The translations under genes and the position numbers were made by a program. Of a DNA stretch of 64,000 nt, positions 28,539-37,782 are shown one piece after another. Each line of letters opens with the position of its first letter. The first letter of the stretch is position 1. Source of the stretch: Shewanella gelidimarina (lineage in GTDB: Bacteria > Pseudomonadota > Gammaproteobacteria > Enterobacterales > Shewanellaceae); the NCBI RefSeq assembly GCF_023283945.1, contig NZ_JAKIKW010000001.1, positions 298,807 to 362,806 of the forward strand, in the 5' to 3' direction. The notes beneath the pieces are model-generated. The model did not search any database. It saw nothing but the letters and a program-made list of their open reading frames with translations, and was not told the origin of the DNA.

Positions 28539-30442
28539 TCATCGTGACGGCGGGTCATGTTGATCACGGAAAGACGAGTCTTATTCAAGCCCTTACGGGG
28601 ACCGATGCCGATAGACTGCCCGAAGAGAAAAAACGCGGCATGACCATCGAACTCGGTTACGCCTTTATGAATGTAATTGATGATCAGCGTCTGGCTTTTG
28701 TTGATGTTCCTGGGCATGAAAAGTTTATCAATACCATGCTGGCGGGGGTGAGTTGTGCTAAGCATGCCTTGCTCATCATCGCTTGCGATGACGGAGTCAT
28801 GCCACAAACGACTGAACATTTGGCGATTTTACAGCTGCTGAATCTTGAAAACCTAATCGTAGTGCTGACTAAGCAAGATCGAGTCGATAGCTCAAGAGTT
28901 GAAGCCGTTAAGGTGCAAGTGACTGAACTGCTGCAGCAATACCGAAGGCAGAGCCCTATTTATGTGGTATCGGCGTTGACTGGCGCGGGTATTCCCGCAC
29001 TTAGTCAGGCAATCAAACTGCTTGCGCTCACTCAAGTCAATGCGCTTAGTCAGCTAAGCCTACAAACCAGTTTTCGCATGGCTATTGATCGGGTTTTTAC
29101 GGTCAAAGGTGCAGGTCTGGTGGCTACCGGAACAGTGATAAGCGGTCAGGTGAGTGAAGGCCAAAGCCTCTACCTTTCAAAACAGAGTAAAGCTGTTAAA
29201 GTCAGAACCTTGCATAGCCAAGGTCAGGTTAGTTGCCTTGCCCATAGTGGCCAGCGTGTCGCACTTAACTTAACCGGTGTTAATCAACATAGTGGTGCCC
29301 AACGTGGTGACTGGTTAACAGCATTAGCCCCAATGGCAGCGCCCAAGGTCATTTGCGGGGTACTCGATAGCTGTCTGCCGTTTAAACATTGGCAAAGCGT
29401 GCAAATTCACTTAGCTAATAGCCATACCACGGCGCGCATCGGCTTATTAGAAATACTGCCCAACAATCAGGCATTGATCGAGCTTCAGTGCGAGCAGGCG
29501 CTACCTTGTGTGGAACAAGATAGGATTATCGTGCGCGACGCCGCAGCGAAAATCACACTTGGGGCGATGCGAGTACTCGACATTTCTCCGCTAAAGCGAG
29601 GCAAGCGCAGTCCTGAACGGCTGAGTTACTTAAGTAAACTTAAAGACTGCACCACAATCACTGCCAGTTTACAGGCGCAAATCGCCGAGCATTGTGTAGC
29701 AAAGTCAGATTTCATGTGGGCCAATCAGTTGAGTGGGCAACACGATGCTTTATTGCATAATAAAGAGGTGGTTGAAGTTGCAGGCTACTTATTATCACCA
29801 CAGCTTAATACCCACATTGAGGCGCAACTATTAGCGCTGATAAGTGATTACCATCACGCATCGCCCGAATTATTGGGGTTAACCATCAATCGCTTACAAC
29901 GCATGACCCATGGCCAATATCCCTTGGCCGTTTTGATCTATATCAGCGATAAGCTCTGCCTGCAAAAACGTCTGCATTGCACTAGGGGCCAATTACACCT
30001 GCCACGGCATAACTTAGCGCTATCGGATAATGAGCAGCAACTCTGGCTGCTGATAAAGCAGCAGATGCTAATGGCAAGAGGGCCGTTATGGTCATCAGAG
30101 CTTGCAGCAGGGCATCACTTGGACTTGAGCGTAGTGCGTCAGCTTTGTCGCAAGCTCATTCAATTGGGGTACATTTCTGCAATTATTAAAGATCGTTATG
30201 TGCTAACTGAAAACCTTTATTTTTATGCCAATGTTATTCGGGAACAGATCAATATACATGGCGAAATAAAAATCGCTGATTTTAATTCCATCATTAAATT
30301 AGGCAGAAAAGTCAGCATTCAACTTTTAGAATTTTATGATCGCAGTGGATTAACTTGGAGAAAGCAAAAAGATAATTCGAGGGTCATAAAAGATAGCAGT
30401 GTTTTTATATTAAGTGATTTGGCGGAAGAACATAGGAGTTGA
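28535..30442 (+). CDS. selB: Selenocysteine-specific elongation factor
   Basis: 635 aa (E. coli 614). The GTPase domain has [16 protein letters not shown], the switch region [13 protein letters not shown]-like stretch, [13 protein letters not shown] and a SAL motif. EF-Tu-like domains 2 and 3 follow, and then C-terminal winged helices (about 380-630) that bind the SECIS hairpin. It delivers Sec-tRNA at the UGA of fdnG. It is translationally coupled to selA (ATGA overlap). The last 23 bases lie over the 3' end of the oppositely oriented selC gene, so the final residues AEEHRS are encoded by the complement of a tRNA acceptor/T-arm. Confidence 0.95.
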   Translation: MIIVTAGHVDHGKTSLIQALTGTDADRLPEEKKRGMTIELGYAFMNVIDDQRLAFVDVPGHEKFINTMLAGVSCAKHALLIIACDDGVMPQTTEHLAILQLLNLENLIVVLTKQDRVDSSRVEAVKVQVTELLQQYRRQSPIYVVSALTGAGIPALSQAIKLLALTQVNALSQLSLQTSFRMAIDRVFTVKGAGLVATGTVISGQVSEGQSLYLSKQSKAVKVRTLHSQGQVSCLAHSGQRVALNLTGVNQHSGAQRGDWLTALAPMAAPKVICGVLDSCLPFKHWQSVQIHLANSHTTARIGLLEILPNNQALIELQCEQALPCVEQDRIIVRDAAAKITLGAMRVLDISPLKRGKRSPERLSYLSKLKDCTTITASLQAQIAEHCVAKSDFMWANQLSGQHDALLHNKEVVEVAGYLLSPQLNTHIEAQLLALISDYHHASPELLGLTINRLQRMTHGQYPLAVLIYISDKLCLQKRLHCTRGQLHLPRHNLALSDNEQQLWLLIKQQMLMARGPLWSSELAAGHHLDLSVVRQLCRKLIQLGYISAIIKDRYVLTENLYFYANVIREQINIHGEIKIADFNSIIKLGRKVSIQLLEFYDRSGLTWRKQKDNSRVIKDSSVFILSDLAEEHRS

Positions 30443-30514
30443 ACCTACCCGGGACTGCTGGCAGCCCCACCTGGATTTGAAATCCAGACGTTTCACCGGA
30501 AACGACGTTCTTCC
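30420..30514 (-). tRNA. selC: tRNA-Sec (anticodon UCA)
   Basis: 95 nt on the minus strand including an encoded CCA, the same length as E. coli selC. The acceptor stem is GGAAGAAC with GTTCTTCC, discriminator G. The anticodon stem-loop CTGGA-TTTCAAA-TCCAG carries UCA at 30478-30480. The long variable arm and the GGTTCAACTCC T-arm are as in bacterial tRNA-Sec, with an 8-bp acceptor. It overlaps the 3' end of selB by 23 bp in convergent orientation. Confidence 0.96.
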
Positions 30515-30539
30515 TTAACACTTGCGAGAATAATAGATA

Positions 30540-30559
30540 ATTGTTTGTAATTAAACAAT
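30540..30559. promoter_or_regulatory. Inverted repeat between selC and fdhD
   Basis: Perfect 7-bp arms ATTGTTT/AAACAAT around a six-base centre lie in the divergent region between selC (minus) and fdhD (plus), 26 bp upstream of the selC 5' end. It may be an operator or simply AT-rich promoter sequence. Confidence 0.25.
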
Positions 30560-30661
30560 ATCAGTAGTTTCAATATTTAATAAATGTGAGTCCAACAATC
30601 ATTTATCGATATGAATGATGAATAGTGGGACATTATTTACCAGGACAAATGGAAAATCGCT

Positions 30662-31525
30662 ATGACGGAACTTGTGTGTGGGCTAAATAATATTACTGAA
30701 CAGACTAAAGTGACTTGTTTTCGAAATGATAGAGAGCAATCATTAATAGAAACCGTCGCAAAAGAGGTGAGGGTTGCGTTGATCTATAATGGTATCTCTC
30801 ATGTCGTAATGATGGCTAGCCCTACTGCATTAAAAGAGTTTGCCATTGGTTTTAGTTTGTCTGAATCAATTATTGATGACATTAAAGATATTCGTTCAAT
30901 CGACATCGAGACCATAGAGACTGGCATTTTGGTGCATATAGCGATTAGCCCACGCAGCTTTCTACATCTTAAAGCCCATAGGCGTAGCCTTGCGGGTCGA
31001 ACGGGTTGCGGACTTTGTGGTGTAGAACAGATAGAGCAAACGGTTAAACCGATTGTAAAAGTCACAGGCACTGAAAAGTTTAATTTAAACAGTCTAAAAA
31101 AGGCCTTATCTAGTTTACATCAGCATCAAACTGCATTTAATTTGACCGGAGCCACACATGCTGCTGCCATGTTGTCTGCAGAAGGTGATATTATATCTTG
31201 CTTCGAAGATGTGGGACGTCATGTCGCGTTAGATAAATTAATTGGTCATATATCTTCTGATAATAAATATCGCCAGTCGGCATTATTATTAACCAGTCGA
31301 GCCAGTTTTGAAATGGTACAAAAAGCCGCCATTTCAAATATTAGCATTGTATTTGCAATTTCTTCCGCAACTTCGTTAGCAATAGAAATTGCTCAAAAAT
31401 CTAATATAACCTTAGTCGGATTCTGTCGTGAAAACAGAGTGACAATATATACCCATCCAGAAAGGTTATATCTGTGTAATGAAACGCTAAGTAATGTTAA
31501 CAATAATAACTTAGCTGTAATGTAA
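30662..31525 (+). CDS. fdhD: Sulfur carrier/formate dehydrogenase accessory FdhD
   Basis: 287 aa. FdhD moves sulfur from IscS to the molybdenum cofactor of formate dehydrogenase and is required for its activity. The signature RTGCGLCGVEQI (about residues 115-126) supplies the two reactive cysteines. Conserved FEDVGRHVALDK and LLTSRASFEMVQKA also appear. It lies 148 bp past selC and 22 bp before the YedE-like gene. Confidence 0.95.
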   Translation: MTELVCGLNNITEQTKVTCFRNDREQSLIETVAKEVRVALIYNGISHVVMMASPTALKEFAIGFSLSESIIDDIKDIRSIDIETIETGILVHIAISPRSFLHLKAHRRSLAGRTGCGLCGVEQIEQTVKPIVKVTGTEKFNLNSLKKALSSLHQHQTAFNLTGATHAAAMLSAEGDIISCFEDVGRHVALDKLIGHISSDNKYRQSALLLTSRASFEMVQKAAISNISIVFAISSATSLAIEIAQKSNITLVGFCRENRVTIYTHPERLYLCNETLSNVNNNNLAVM

Positions 31526-31547
31526 AATAAGTTTTGGTAATTTAAAT

Positions 31548-32798
31548 ATGTGGTTAACGTTTAAAAATAAGTTCTTTATTCAATTTTGGTCACCTTTTGC
31601 TGCAGTGATTGCTGCCGGTATTTTGTCGACCTATTTTTTTGGTCTCACCGGTTCCCTCTGGGCGGTGACCGGCGAGTTTACGCGCTGGGGCGGGCATATC
31701 ATGCAATGGTTTGGCGCCGAGCCAGAGACATGGCAGTATTTTAAAATTATAGGCCTCGAAGGGACGCCATTAGATCGGGTTGGTGGGGTAATGATTATTG
31801 GCATGTTCGGCGGGTGTTTAGCCGCGGTATTGTGGGCGAACAACATGAAACTGCGTATGCCAAGCAGTAAGAAGCGGATCGGGCAAGCGCTGATCGGCGG
31901 CATGATTGCTGGTTTTGGCGCGCGTTTGGCCATGGGGTGTAATCTGGCGGCGTTCTTCACTGGTATTCCACAGTTTACTTTGCATGCATGGCTATTTGCA
32001 TTTGCGGCGGCGGCAGGCACCTATATTGGTGCCAAGATTACGCTATTACCCTTTTTCCGTTCAAGTGCAACCGTTAAACCGGGTGGCTTGAAGAAAGTGA
32101 TAAAACCTAATCCTAACCAAGTGCAGAATCGTTTTCGATTAGGCTGGGTGGTGTTTGCTGCGATAGTTGCTGGCTCATTCTATATTATGAGTAGCTCTAC
32201 CAAGTTGGGTTTCGCCATGTTGATGGGGATTGTGTTTGGTTTGTTAATTGAACGGGCACAGATCTGTTTTACCTCTGCTTTCAGAGATATGTGGATAACA
32301 GGCCGTACTCATATGGCGAAAGCGATCATCTTAGGCATGGCTGTCAGTGTTATCGGGATCTATAGCTATGTGCAGCTTGGAATGACACCAAAAACCCTTT
32401 GGGCTGGCCCAAATGCGCTAATTGGCGGCTTATTGTTTGGTATCGGCATCGTTATCGCCGGTGGCTGTGAAACAGGCTGGATGTACCGCGCATTGGAAGG
32501 GCAAATTCATTTTTGGTGGGTGGGCATTGGCAATATTATTGGTGCGACCATTTTAGCTTATTACTGGGATGTCTTTTCGGCACCATTGGCAACAAATTGG
32601 GATAAGGTGAACTTGCTGGATGTCTTCGGTCCATTAGGTGGATTAGGCGTGACCTATTTGCTACTGGCGCTGTCTTTTGGATTGATTTTATTGTGGGAGA
32701 AGCACTTTTTTAAAAAGCAGAGAAGCTTGAAAAATGCAAAGCTCTCACCCGTTGTGTCACAACCTGATGTGGTTATTGCAATGGCAAAAACACTATAG
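31548..32798 (+). CDS. yedE: YeeE/YedE-family putative selenium transporter
   Basis: 416 aa with about ten transmembrane helices in two repeated halves. The conserved cysteine motifs of YeeE/YedE proteins are present: RLAMGCNLAAFFTG in the first half and AGGCETGWMYRA in the second, plus ERAQICFTSAFRD. The family imports thiosulfate (TsuA) or sulfur species. The YedE subgroup beside selenium genes is thought to bring in a selenium compound, and the Campylobacter equivalent is FdhT. Position directly after fdhD and before the YedF-like gene supports the selenium role. Confidence 0.87.
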   Translation: MWLTFKNKFFIQFWSPFAAVIAAGILSTYFFGLTGSLWAVTGEFTRWGGHIMQWFGAEPETWQYFKIIGLEGTPLDRVGGVMIIGMFGGCLAAVLWANNMKLRMPSSKKRIGQALIGGMIAGFGARLAMGCNLAAFFTGIPQFTLHAWLFAFAAAAGTYIGAKITLLPFFRSSATVKPGGLKKVIKPNPNQVQNRFRLGWVVFAAIVAGSFYIMSSSTKLGFAMLMGIVFGLLIERAQICFTSAFRDMWITGRTHMAKAIILGMAVSVIGIYSYVQLGMTPKTLWAGPNALIGGLLFGIGIVIAGGCETGWMYRALEGQIHFWWVGIGNIIGATILAYYWDVFSAPLATNWDKVNLLDVFGPLGGLGVTYLLLALSFGLILLWEKHFFKKQRSLKNAKLSPVVSQPDVVIAMAKTL

Positions 32799-32885
32799 AA
32801 GTACTGCTTCCATATCCGTTATAAACGAATTTACTTTATTATCAGCTCAAGGTGACTTGAGCTGACTTTTGCTGAGGAGCAAAGT

Positions 32886-33122
32886 ATGACCGAGTCTGTT
32901 GTGGCCGATTACAATCTAGAAATCTATGGTGAACCTTGCCCTTATCCTGCGGTTGCTACGCTTGAGGCTATGGCGTCATTAAAGCCTGGAGAAGTGTTAG
33001 AAGTGCTCACTGATTGCTCGCAATCGATCAATAATATCCCTAGTGATGCGCGCAATCATGGCTATGAAGTACTTGATATTAGTCAGCAAGGTGTAATGCT
33101 ACGTTTTTTGATAAGACGTTAG
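32886..33122 (+). CDS. yedF: YedF/TusA-like selenium-metabolism carrier
   Basis: 78 aa. This is a single TusA/SirA-fold domain with the hallmark CPxP motif (GEPCPYPAVATLEAM), whose cysteine can carry sulfur or selenium. The C-terminal part (GEVLEVLTDCSQSINNIP) also matches the family. It is paired with the YedE-like permease 87 bp upstream, as in the yedEF and fdhTU pairs. GAGGAG precedes the ATG. Last gene of the formate dehydrogenase/selenium island. Confidence 0.88.
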   Translation: MTESVVADYNLEIYGEPCPYPAVATLEAMASLKPGEVLEVLTDCSQSINNIPSDARNHGYEVLDISQQGVMLRFLIRR

Positions 33123-33221
33123 CAATGCAGCTGGCCGGAGAGCAACATCTTGTTGCTAGCCGCTAAGTTATTGACGGTTTTTAACTGTTAGTCATAAAGC
33201 ATTATTAGTACCCGTAATTAA

Positions 33222-33245
33222 AGGCACTCATTGAGTGCCTTTTTT
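33222..33245 (+). terminator. Terminator after yedF
   Basis: AGGCACTC-ATT-GAGTGCCT plus six Ts, the same 19-base hairpin as at 20584. It lies about 100 bp beyond yedF and just before the MITE-like element. Confidence 0.85.
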
Positions 33246-33260
33246 ATGCTAATTTATAAG

Positions 33261-33549
33261 GTAATACCAATTGCACTAAGTATTTGACCAATTCAGAGCG
33301 TCTCAGAGTTTTCAAATCAAGGCGCATTGGCGAAGAAATGGTTATTTCCTTTTAAGCCAATGCAAAGCAGAGGTGGAAAATCTGAGCCGCTCACAGAGTG
33401 CGGCCGACGTTTAAATCAAATGGCAAAGCCCTTTAAGCTTCGCTGTGGGCTTTAGATATAGAATAACTATTAGCTTCAATCCCACACCTTGCCTACAGGG
33501 CTTTGAACTCCCGCTGAATGGTCAAACTTTTAATGCAACTGGTATAATA
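33261..33549. mobile_element. MITE-like element with long imperfect terminal inverted repeats
   Basis: The left end (GTAATACCAATTGCAC...) and right end (...TGCAACTGGTATAAT) are inverted copies: the outer 30 bases match at 23 positions. Weaker inverted similarity continues inward for about 85 bases on each side (for example AATAAC, CCTTG and GAATTGGTC against GAATGGTC). TTATAA occurs just outside both ends (33254-33259 and 33552-33557), a possible target-site duplication. There is no transposase ORF inside. It is non-autonomous and lies immediately upstream of the DsbA-like lipoprotein gene. Confidence 0.7.
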
Positions 33550-33624
33550 GCTTATAAATTAGCATGGCAGACTTCCAGCTCTAGACGCTTGCTAGCTTTC
33601 AATTATCACATAGTAAGGATACAT

Positions 33625-34281
33625 ATGAACAAACTACTCACACTATTGCTACTGAGCTTTATCGTTGCAGGATGCGGTGACAATAAGGTTGTCGATACTG
33701 GTTCAGGTTACATTGAAGGTGTTAATTATCGGACACTTGCTACGCCAATTGTGACAGACAGTGAACAAATAGAAGTGATGGAGTTTTTTTGGTACGGCTG
33801 CCCGCATTGCGAGTCATTTGAAAAACCATTACACCAATGGCAAGAGGTGATGCCTGAGGGCGCTGTGTTAGTTCAATCTCCGGCGATATGGAATGAACCG
33901 ATGAAGCTGCACGCGAAGGTGTTTTTCATTGTACAGAATATGCCGAATAATCAGCTGATCCATGCTGCACTGTTTGCCGAGATTATGGGCTTACGCGAAG
34001 TTCGAGATCTTAATCTTCAAACTGAAAAATTGGCTGTTTTCCTAAAAGGCTATGGCCTTAGTCAGGCGGATTTTAAGCAACAACTGTCATCGGTTGAAAT
34101 AGAGCAAAAACTGCAGCGCGCAATCGAGCTGATGTCGCAATCTAAAATTGAGGGAACACCCGCTATTGTGGTTAATGGCCGTTATGTCGTGCTCAATGAG
34201 TCGGCCAAAACGGTTAAACAAATTATGGATATTACCAGTTACTTGGTGGAGAAAGAGCAAGCGCGTTTAGCAATGCCATAG
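33625..34281 (+). CDS. DsbA-like thiol:disulfide lipoprotein
   Basis: 218 aa from the ATG at 33625 (AAGGAT at 33615-33620). A longer in-frame reading from 33445 runs through the MITE and is rejected. The lipoprotein signal peptide ends at lipobox IVAGC (Cys17). The thioredoxin-fold domain has FFWYGCPHCESFE with the CPHC active site identical to DsbA, a helical insertion, and the cis-proline loop EGTPAIVVNGRY. It is probably a membrane-anchored periplasmic oxidase. The DCC-family thiol protein follows 28 bp downstream. Confidence 0.9.
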   Translation: MNKLLTLLLLSFIVAGCGDNKVVDTGSGYIEGVNYRTLATPIVTDSEQIEVMEFFWYGCPHCESFEKPLHQWQEVMPEGAVLVQSPAIWNEPMKLHAKVFFIVQNMPNNQLIHAALFAEIMGLREVRDLNLQTEKLAVFLKGYGLSQADFKQQLSSVEIEQKLQRAIELMSQSKIEGTPAIVVNGRYVVLNESAKTVKQIMDITSYLVEKEQARLAMP

Positions 34282-34309
34282 TGTTTTATAATTGGGTATC
34301 GGAGGATTT

Positions 34310-34717
34310 TTGCAATCACGGTCAGATATCATCATATTCGATGGCGTTTGTAATTTGTGCCACGCAGCCGTTAACTTTGTGATTGAGCATGATACGGCCG
34401 CTCGCTTTGTGTTTGCACCACTGCAATCGAATACCGCAAAAAGATATTTGTCTCAGTATGGTGTAACTGAAGACGCCTTAGACAGCGTGATATTGATAAA
34501 GGCGGGCCGATGTTATTTAAGAAGTGATGCGGCGATAGAAATTGCAAAGTCACTCGATACTCCTTGGCCGCTACTGCGCTTTATGCGTTTTTTGCCGAAG
34601 ATGATTCGTGACGGGCTTTATAATGCCGTGGCTAAACGTCGTTACTCATTATTTGGCACCAGAGCCATATGTATTCTGCCAACGGAAGAGGTCAAGCAGC
34701 GCTTTATTGAGGATTAA
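34310..34717 (+). CDS. DCC-family (DUF393) protein
   Basis: 135 aa. I start it at the TTG at 34310, because GGAGG is at 34301-34305, rather than at the TTG at 34292. The domain begins IIIFDGVCNLCHAAVNFV, in which D-x-x-C-x-x-C is the DCC signature, and continues with RFVFAPLQS and YLRSDAAIEIAKSL. The family is predicted to have a thioredoxin-like redox fold, but its substrates are unknown. It is probably co-transcribed with the DsbA-like lipoprotein gene and ends before a bidirectional terminator. Confidence 0.82.
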   Translation: MQSRSDIIIFDGVCNLCHAAVNFVIEHDTAARFVFAPLQSNTAKRYLSQYGVTEDALDSVILIKAGRCYLRSDAAIEIAKSLDTPWPLLRFMRFLPKMIRDGLYNAVAKRRYSLFGTRAICILPTEEVKQRFIED

Positions 34718-34734
34718 TATCAGTCGCTTTAAAC

Positions 34735-34760
34735 AAAAAAGGCACTCAATGAGTGCCTTT
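34735..34760. terminator. Bidirectional terminator between DCC gene and yebC
   Basis: AAAGGCACTC-AAT-GAGTGCCTTT with an A-run on the left and T-rich bases on the right can serve both convergent genes. The stem is the same as at 20584 and 33222, with the loop inverted. Confidence 0.85.
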
Positions 34761-34799
34761 CTATTACGTAAAATGCCGTTACATGGCATTAGCGCTAAT

Positions 34800-35534
34800 T
34801 TATGCTTCTTCTGGTAACTCGGCATTGTGGTAAACGTTCTGTACGTCATCACAATCTTCAAGTGCAGTAAGGAACCTCTCAAACAGCTCTATCTCTTCAG
34901 CATCGATAACCTGAGTCATCGTTTGCGGAACAAATGTAATCTCTTCCATCACAAAGTCAGTATCAGCCGGCAATTCAGCCGCTAATGCTGTTTTAACTTT
35001 AAAGAATTCAGTGTGAGGTGCGTAAACGCTGATCATACCGTCTTCAAGTTCAACGTCGGTTACATCAACGTCTGCCATGATCAACATTTCAAGAATAGCG
35101 TCTTCGTCTTCACCCGCAAATACAAATACAGCTTGATGATCGAACATATGGCCTGCAGTGCCTGGACCACCGAGCTTGGCGCCGTTCTTAACGAATGCTT
35201 GGCGGACTTGGGTAAAGGTACGCTTACCGTTATCGGTTAGGCAATCTGCAATGACCATACAGCCACCAGGACCAAAACCTTCGTAACGAGCACTTTCATA
35301 GTCCTCACCACCACCACCACGGGCTTTCTCAATCGCACGCTCAATAACATGAGCGGGTACTTGATCTTTTTTAGCCTTGGAAATCATTTGACGTAACGCT
35401 AAGTTACCTTCAGGATCGAAACCACCATTTTTGGCACAAACGTAAAGCTCTTTTCCGTATCGAGAATAGATTTTTGTTTTCTGCCCAGCGGTTTTCGCCA
35501 TGGATTCTTTCTTGTTTTGGTATGCTCTGCCCAT
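34800..35534 (-). CDS. yebC: YebC/PmpR-family protein
   Basis: 244 aa from the ATG of [17 protein letters not shown] (GAAAGG upstream); five extra residues from a further upstream start are unlikely. It is typical of the family in length and motifs: [37 protein letters not shown], and an acidic C-terminal domain. YebC family members act as transcription regulators or as ribosome-associated factors that help translate difficult stretches. The assignment is secure at family level, while its activity here is inferred. Confidence 0.92.
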   Translation of the reverse strand: MGRAYQNKKESMAKTAGQKTKIYSRYGKELYVCAKNGGFDPEGNLALRQMISKAKKDQVPAHVIERAIEKARGGGGEDYESARYEGFGPGGCMVIADCLTDNGKRTFTQVRQAFVKNGAKLGGPGTAGHMFDHQAVFVFAGEDEDAILEMLIMADVDVTDVELEDGMISVYAPHTEFFKVKTALAAELPADTDFVMEEITFVPQTMTQVIDAEEIELFERFLTALEDCDDVQNVYHNAELPEEA

Positions 35535-35692
35535 CTTGACCTTTCTCACTAAGCTTTAAAAATTGCAAACGATGTTAGCAGCTTTATTTGTACAAATCAG
35601 GGGGCAGGCCTTTAAAAATGCAAAAATCTGCTAAATAATATCACTTTCGCGCGTGGTTTTAGCTGCAGAGGTGAGGCATTCTTTAAACCTAA

Positions 35693-36211
35693 TTAAAGTA
35701 GACGGTGATTAAAATTTACCTGACGGGTGGCTAACACTGCTGCGGTTATGCGCATTGCCTGATCTATCGCAGTATCGCTTTGTCCTAATGTCTTTAAGCT
35801 CATTGTATGGCTTTGAAAGCAGGCGTAGCCGCCATTAACCATCGACACCGCAATACATGCATAGTGATAATCGACTTCATTTTCGACGGCAATATCCGTA
35901 AAGGGCCTCAATTGAAGCGACTCTAGATTGCCTCCTGCGTGAATATCAACAAACTGCCGGCTAAAGAAGTAAGGGTTAGTCACAGACATGCGGCTAACGG
36001 CATACTGCATTTCACGCTTAGCTTCTGCGCTCAGGTCGCCAACGATAAATTGCACTTGCTTAACAACATCCTCGTCTCTACAGGCTAGCGCTGCAGCCCA
36101 TGCAACCATTTTTATCGCCGAAGAGGGAAGGTGATTCTCGCTAATCAATACCGATTTAAGCAGTAGACGTTGATCTTCTGACTCATCGGGAAATTGAACA
36201 AAAGTAGACAT
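35693..36211 (-). CDS. AhpD-like protein lacking one active-site cysteine
   Basis: 172 aa from the ATG giving MSTFVQFPDE, with GGAAGC upstream; a 191-aa reading starts in non-family sequence. The length and layout fit the alkylhydroperoxidase AhpD family: AWAAALACRDEDVV, then YAVSRMSVTNPYFFSRQFVD, then an all-alpha C-terminal core. In AhpD the core has CxxC-xxx-H. Here the segment reads NGGYACFQSHTM, so the second Cys and the His are kept and the first Cys is Gly. Peroxidase activity by the usual two-cysteine route is therefore doubtful. A LysR gene lies 117 bp upstream on the same strand. Confidence 0.72.
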   Translation of the reverse strand: MSTFVQFPDESEDQRLLLKSVLISENHLPSSAIKMVAWAAALACRDEDVVKQVQFIVGDLSAEAKREMQYAVSRMSVTNPYFFSRQFVDIHAGGNLESLQLRPFTDIAVENEVDYHYACIAVSMVNGGYACFQSHTMSLKTLGQSDTAIDQAMRITAAVLATRQVNFNHRLL

Positions 36212-36328
36212 AATGAGCTTCCACAGGTTTGATAAGTCGTTGATTGATTTTAGTGCATTAGCAAACATGTTGCGTGATTAACCATCCATAGGCGTTTTAT
36301 TTGCTTTGTGTTCGGACTTAAATTTGCT

Positions 36329-37234
36329 CTATATAAAGTGCCTCATAATGGCTTCGATGGTATGTGTTACCAGTAATGGTGGCTGACGACCAAAATCATG
36401 TACGGCGTACACCGCATTCATCGGGCATTGATAATCAGGCAGTAACATGGTTAATTTCCCCTGCTGCTCTGCTTGTTTAAACACAAATTCAGGCAGCAGT
36501 GAAATACCTAAACCCGCTTTAGCCAGTGCACAAACAGCAGAGGAGTTGTCGGTGAACCTGTTGGCAACAAAGTTGAGTTGTTTCAGCACTTTTGTCTTTC
36601 TAAACTTACCGTCAGGTAACGGTTCCACTGGATGAGTGACAGTGGCTTTCTGCCAAGAGTTGGCGATGTAATCTAACGATTGCCACTGCTCAGCATTAAT
36701 CTTCATTTGATGCTTGTCGATATAGTCAGGGCTGGCACATATTACATCTCTGAAATGACCTAGCTGGCGTTGCATTAAGTTGCTGGATGGCAGTTTTCCC
36801 ACTCTAATCACCAGATCGATATCATCACTGAGTAGATCGATACGCTGATCTGCAACTGTGATGGTTGGGCGCACGAGCGGATTCTCATTGCAGAGTTGGC
36901 TAATCGCTGGGGCGACGATAGAGTCGATTAATGCATGTGGCGCACTGATCCTGATAGGCCCTGCAAGCATGCCACCGGTATCGCGAGCTTCACGCCAGGC
37001 AACCTGAGAGATGTCAGCCATCTGCTTGCAGTGTTGATAGAAGTCAGTTCCAGCGGGTGTTAGTTGTTGCTTACGGGTGGTGCGATGCAGCAGTTGTACG
37101 CCGATTGCAACTTCGAGGCTTTTCAAATGATGGCTCACAACTGACTTCGAGAGCGCTAGATTGTCGGCTGCTGCGCTAATAGAACCAGCATCAACAATCT
37201 GTTTGAATATTGCCATATGGCGTAAATGATCCAT
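36329..37234 (-). CDS. LysR-type transcriptional regulator
   Basis: 301 aa. The N-terminal helix-turn-helix (AADNLALSKSVVSHHLKSLE, LLHRTTRKQQLT) and the effector domain are typical of the single-target LysR group. It is transcribed divergently from the SnoaL-like gene (122 bp away), the usual arrangement for a LysR and its target. The AhpD-like gene downstream on the same strand may also be under its control. Confidence 0.88.
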   Translation of the reverse strand: MDHLRHMAIFKQIVDAGSISAAADNLALSKSVVSHHLKSLEVAIGVQLLHRTTRKQQLTPAGTDFYQHCKQMADISQVAWREARDTGGMLAGPIRISAPHALIDSIVAPAISQLCNENPLVRPTITVADQRIDLLSDDIDLVIRVGKLPSSNLMQRQLGHFRDVICASPDYIDKHQMKINAEQWQSLDYIANSWQKATVTHPVEPLPDGKFRKTKVLKQLNFVANRFTDNSSAVCALAKAGLGISLLPEFVFKQAEQQGKLTMLLPDYQCPMNAVYAVHDFGRQPPLLVTHTIEAIMRHFI

Positions 37235-37356
37235 AGCCCCTCTTTATTGTTCTATTTAATCGAACAGTGATTGCGAAATTACCTAGGTTATCAATGCAAA
37301 TGTTAACTGTAAACTAGCGCTCTATACTATTTATATGCAGATCCGGGAGCGACACT

Positions 37357-37722
37357 ATGTCAGCCACATTATTAAACGCAGTTAAGTTAGCAAGTGAAAC
37401 TTGGAAAAATGGTTTTAATACTCAAGACGCGCAGCAATGTGCTGCTCAATACGAGGCTAATGCGACTATGAATGCTAGGCCTTTCGGTGAGTTTGTTGGT
37501 AGAGATGCGATTGAAGCATTTTGGCAGAACCTCATCAATGAAGGATTTAGCAGTGTTGAATACATTGAGCCACAATTCAGCGTCGTTGATAACAGCACGG
37601 TATTGCTAACCTCAGCTTGGAAAATGAATAAAGCCCATGGGGTTATCCATAAAGAACTGTGGGTGCTACAAGATGATGGTTCTGCAAAATTGTCTGATGA
37701 TGATTTTGAAGTGTTAGGTTAA
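37357..37722 (+). CDS. SnoaL/NTF2-like protein
   Basis: 121 aa, single-domain, of the NTF2-like cone fold. An N-terminal helix is followed by AAQYEANATMNARPFGEFVGRDAIEAFWQNL, a pattern common in SnoaL-like and DUF4440 proteins, then antiparallel strands. The family includes isomerases, hydratases and ligand-binding proteins, and nothing here fixes a substrate. A GGAG-like sequence precedes the ATG. It is divergent from a LysR gene, which is likely its regulator, and followed by a terminator. Confidence 0.75.
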   Translation: MSATLLNAVKLASETWKNGFNTQDAQQCAAQYEANATMNARPFGEFVGRDAIEAFWQNLINEGFSSVEYIEPQFSVVDNSTVLLTSAWKMNKAHGVIHKELWVLQDDGSAKLSDDDFEVLG

Positions 37723-37782
37723 CGCTATTGCTGTTATCTAAGGCTCATTAGCGCTAACGAGCGAGTGTCAGTTTAATCTTGG

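Noticed and set aside
33445-33624. N-terminal extension of the DsbA-like lipoprotein
   Set aside because: It runs through the MITE-like element and would bury the lipoprotein signal. The ATG at 33625 has its own ribosome site.
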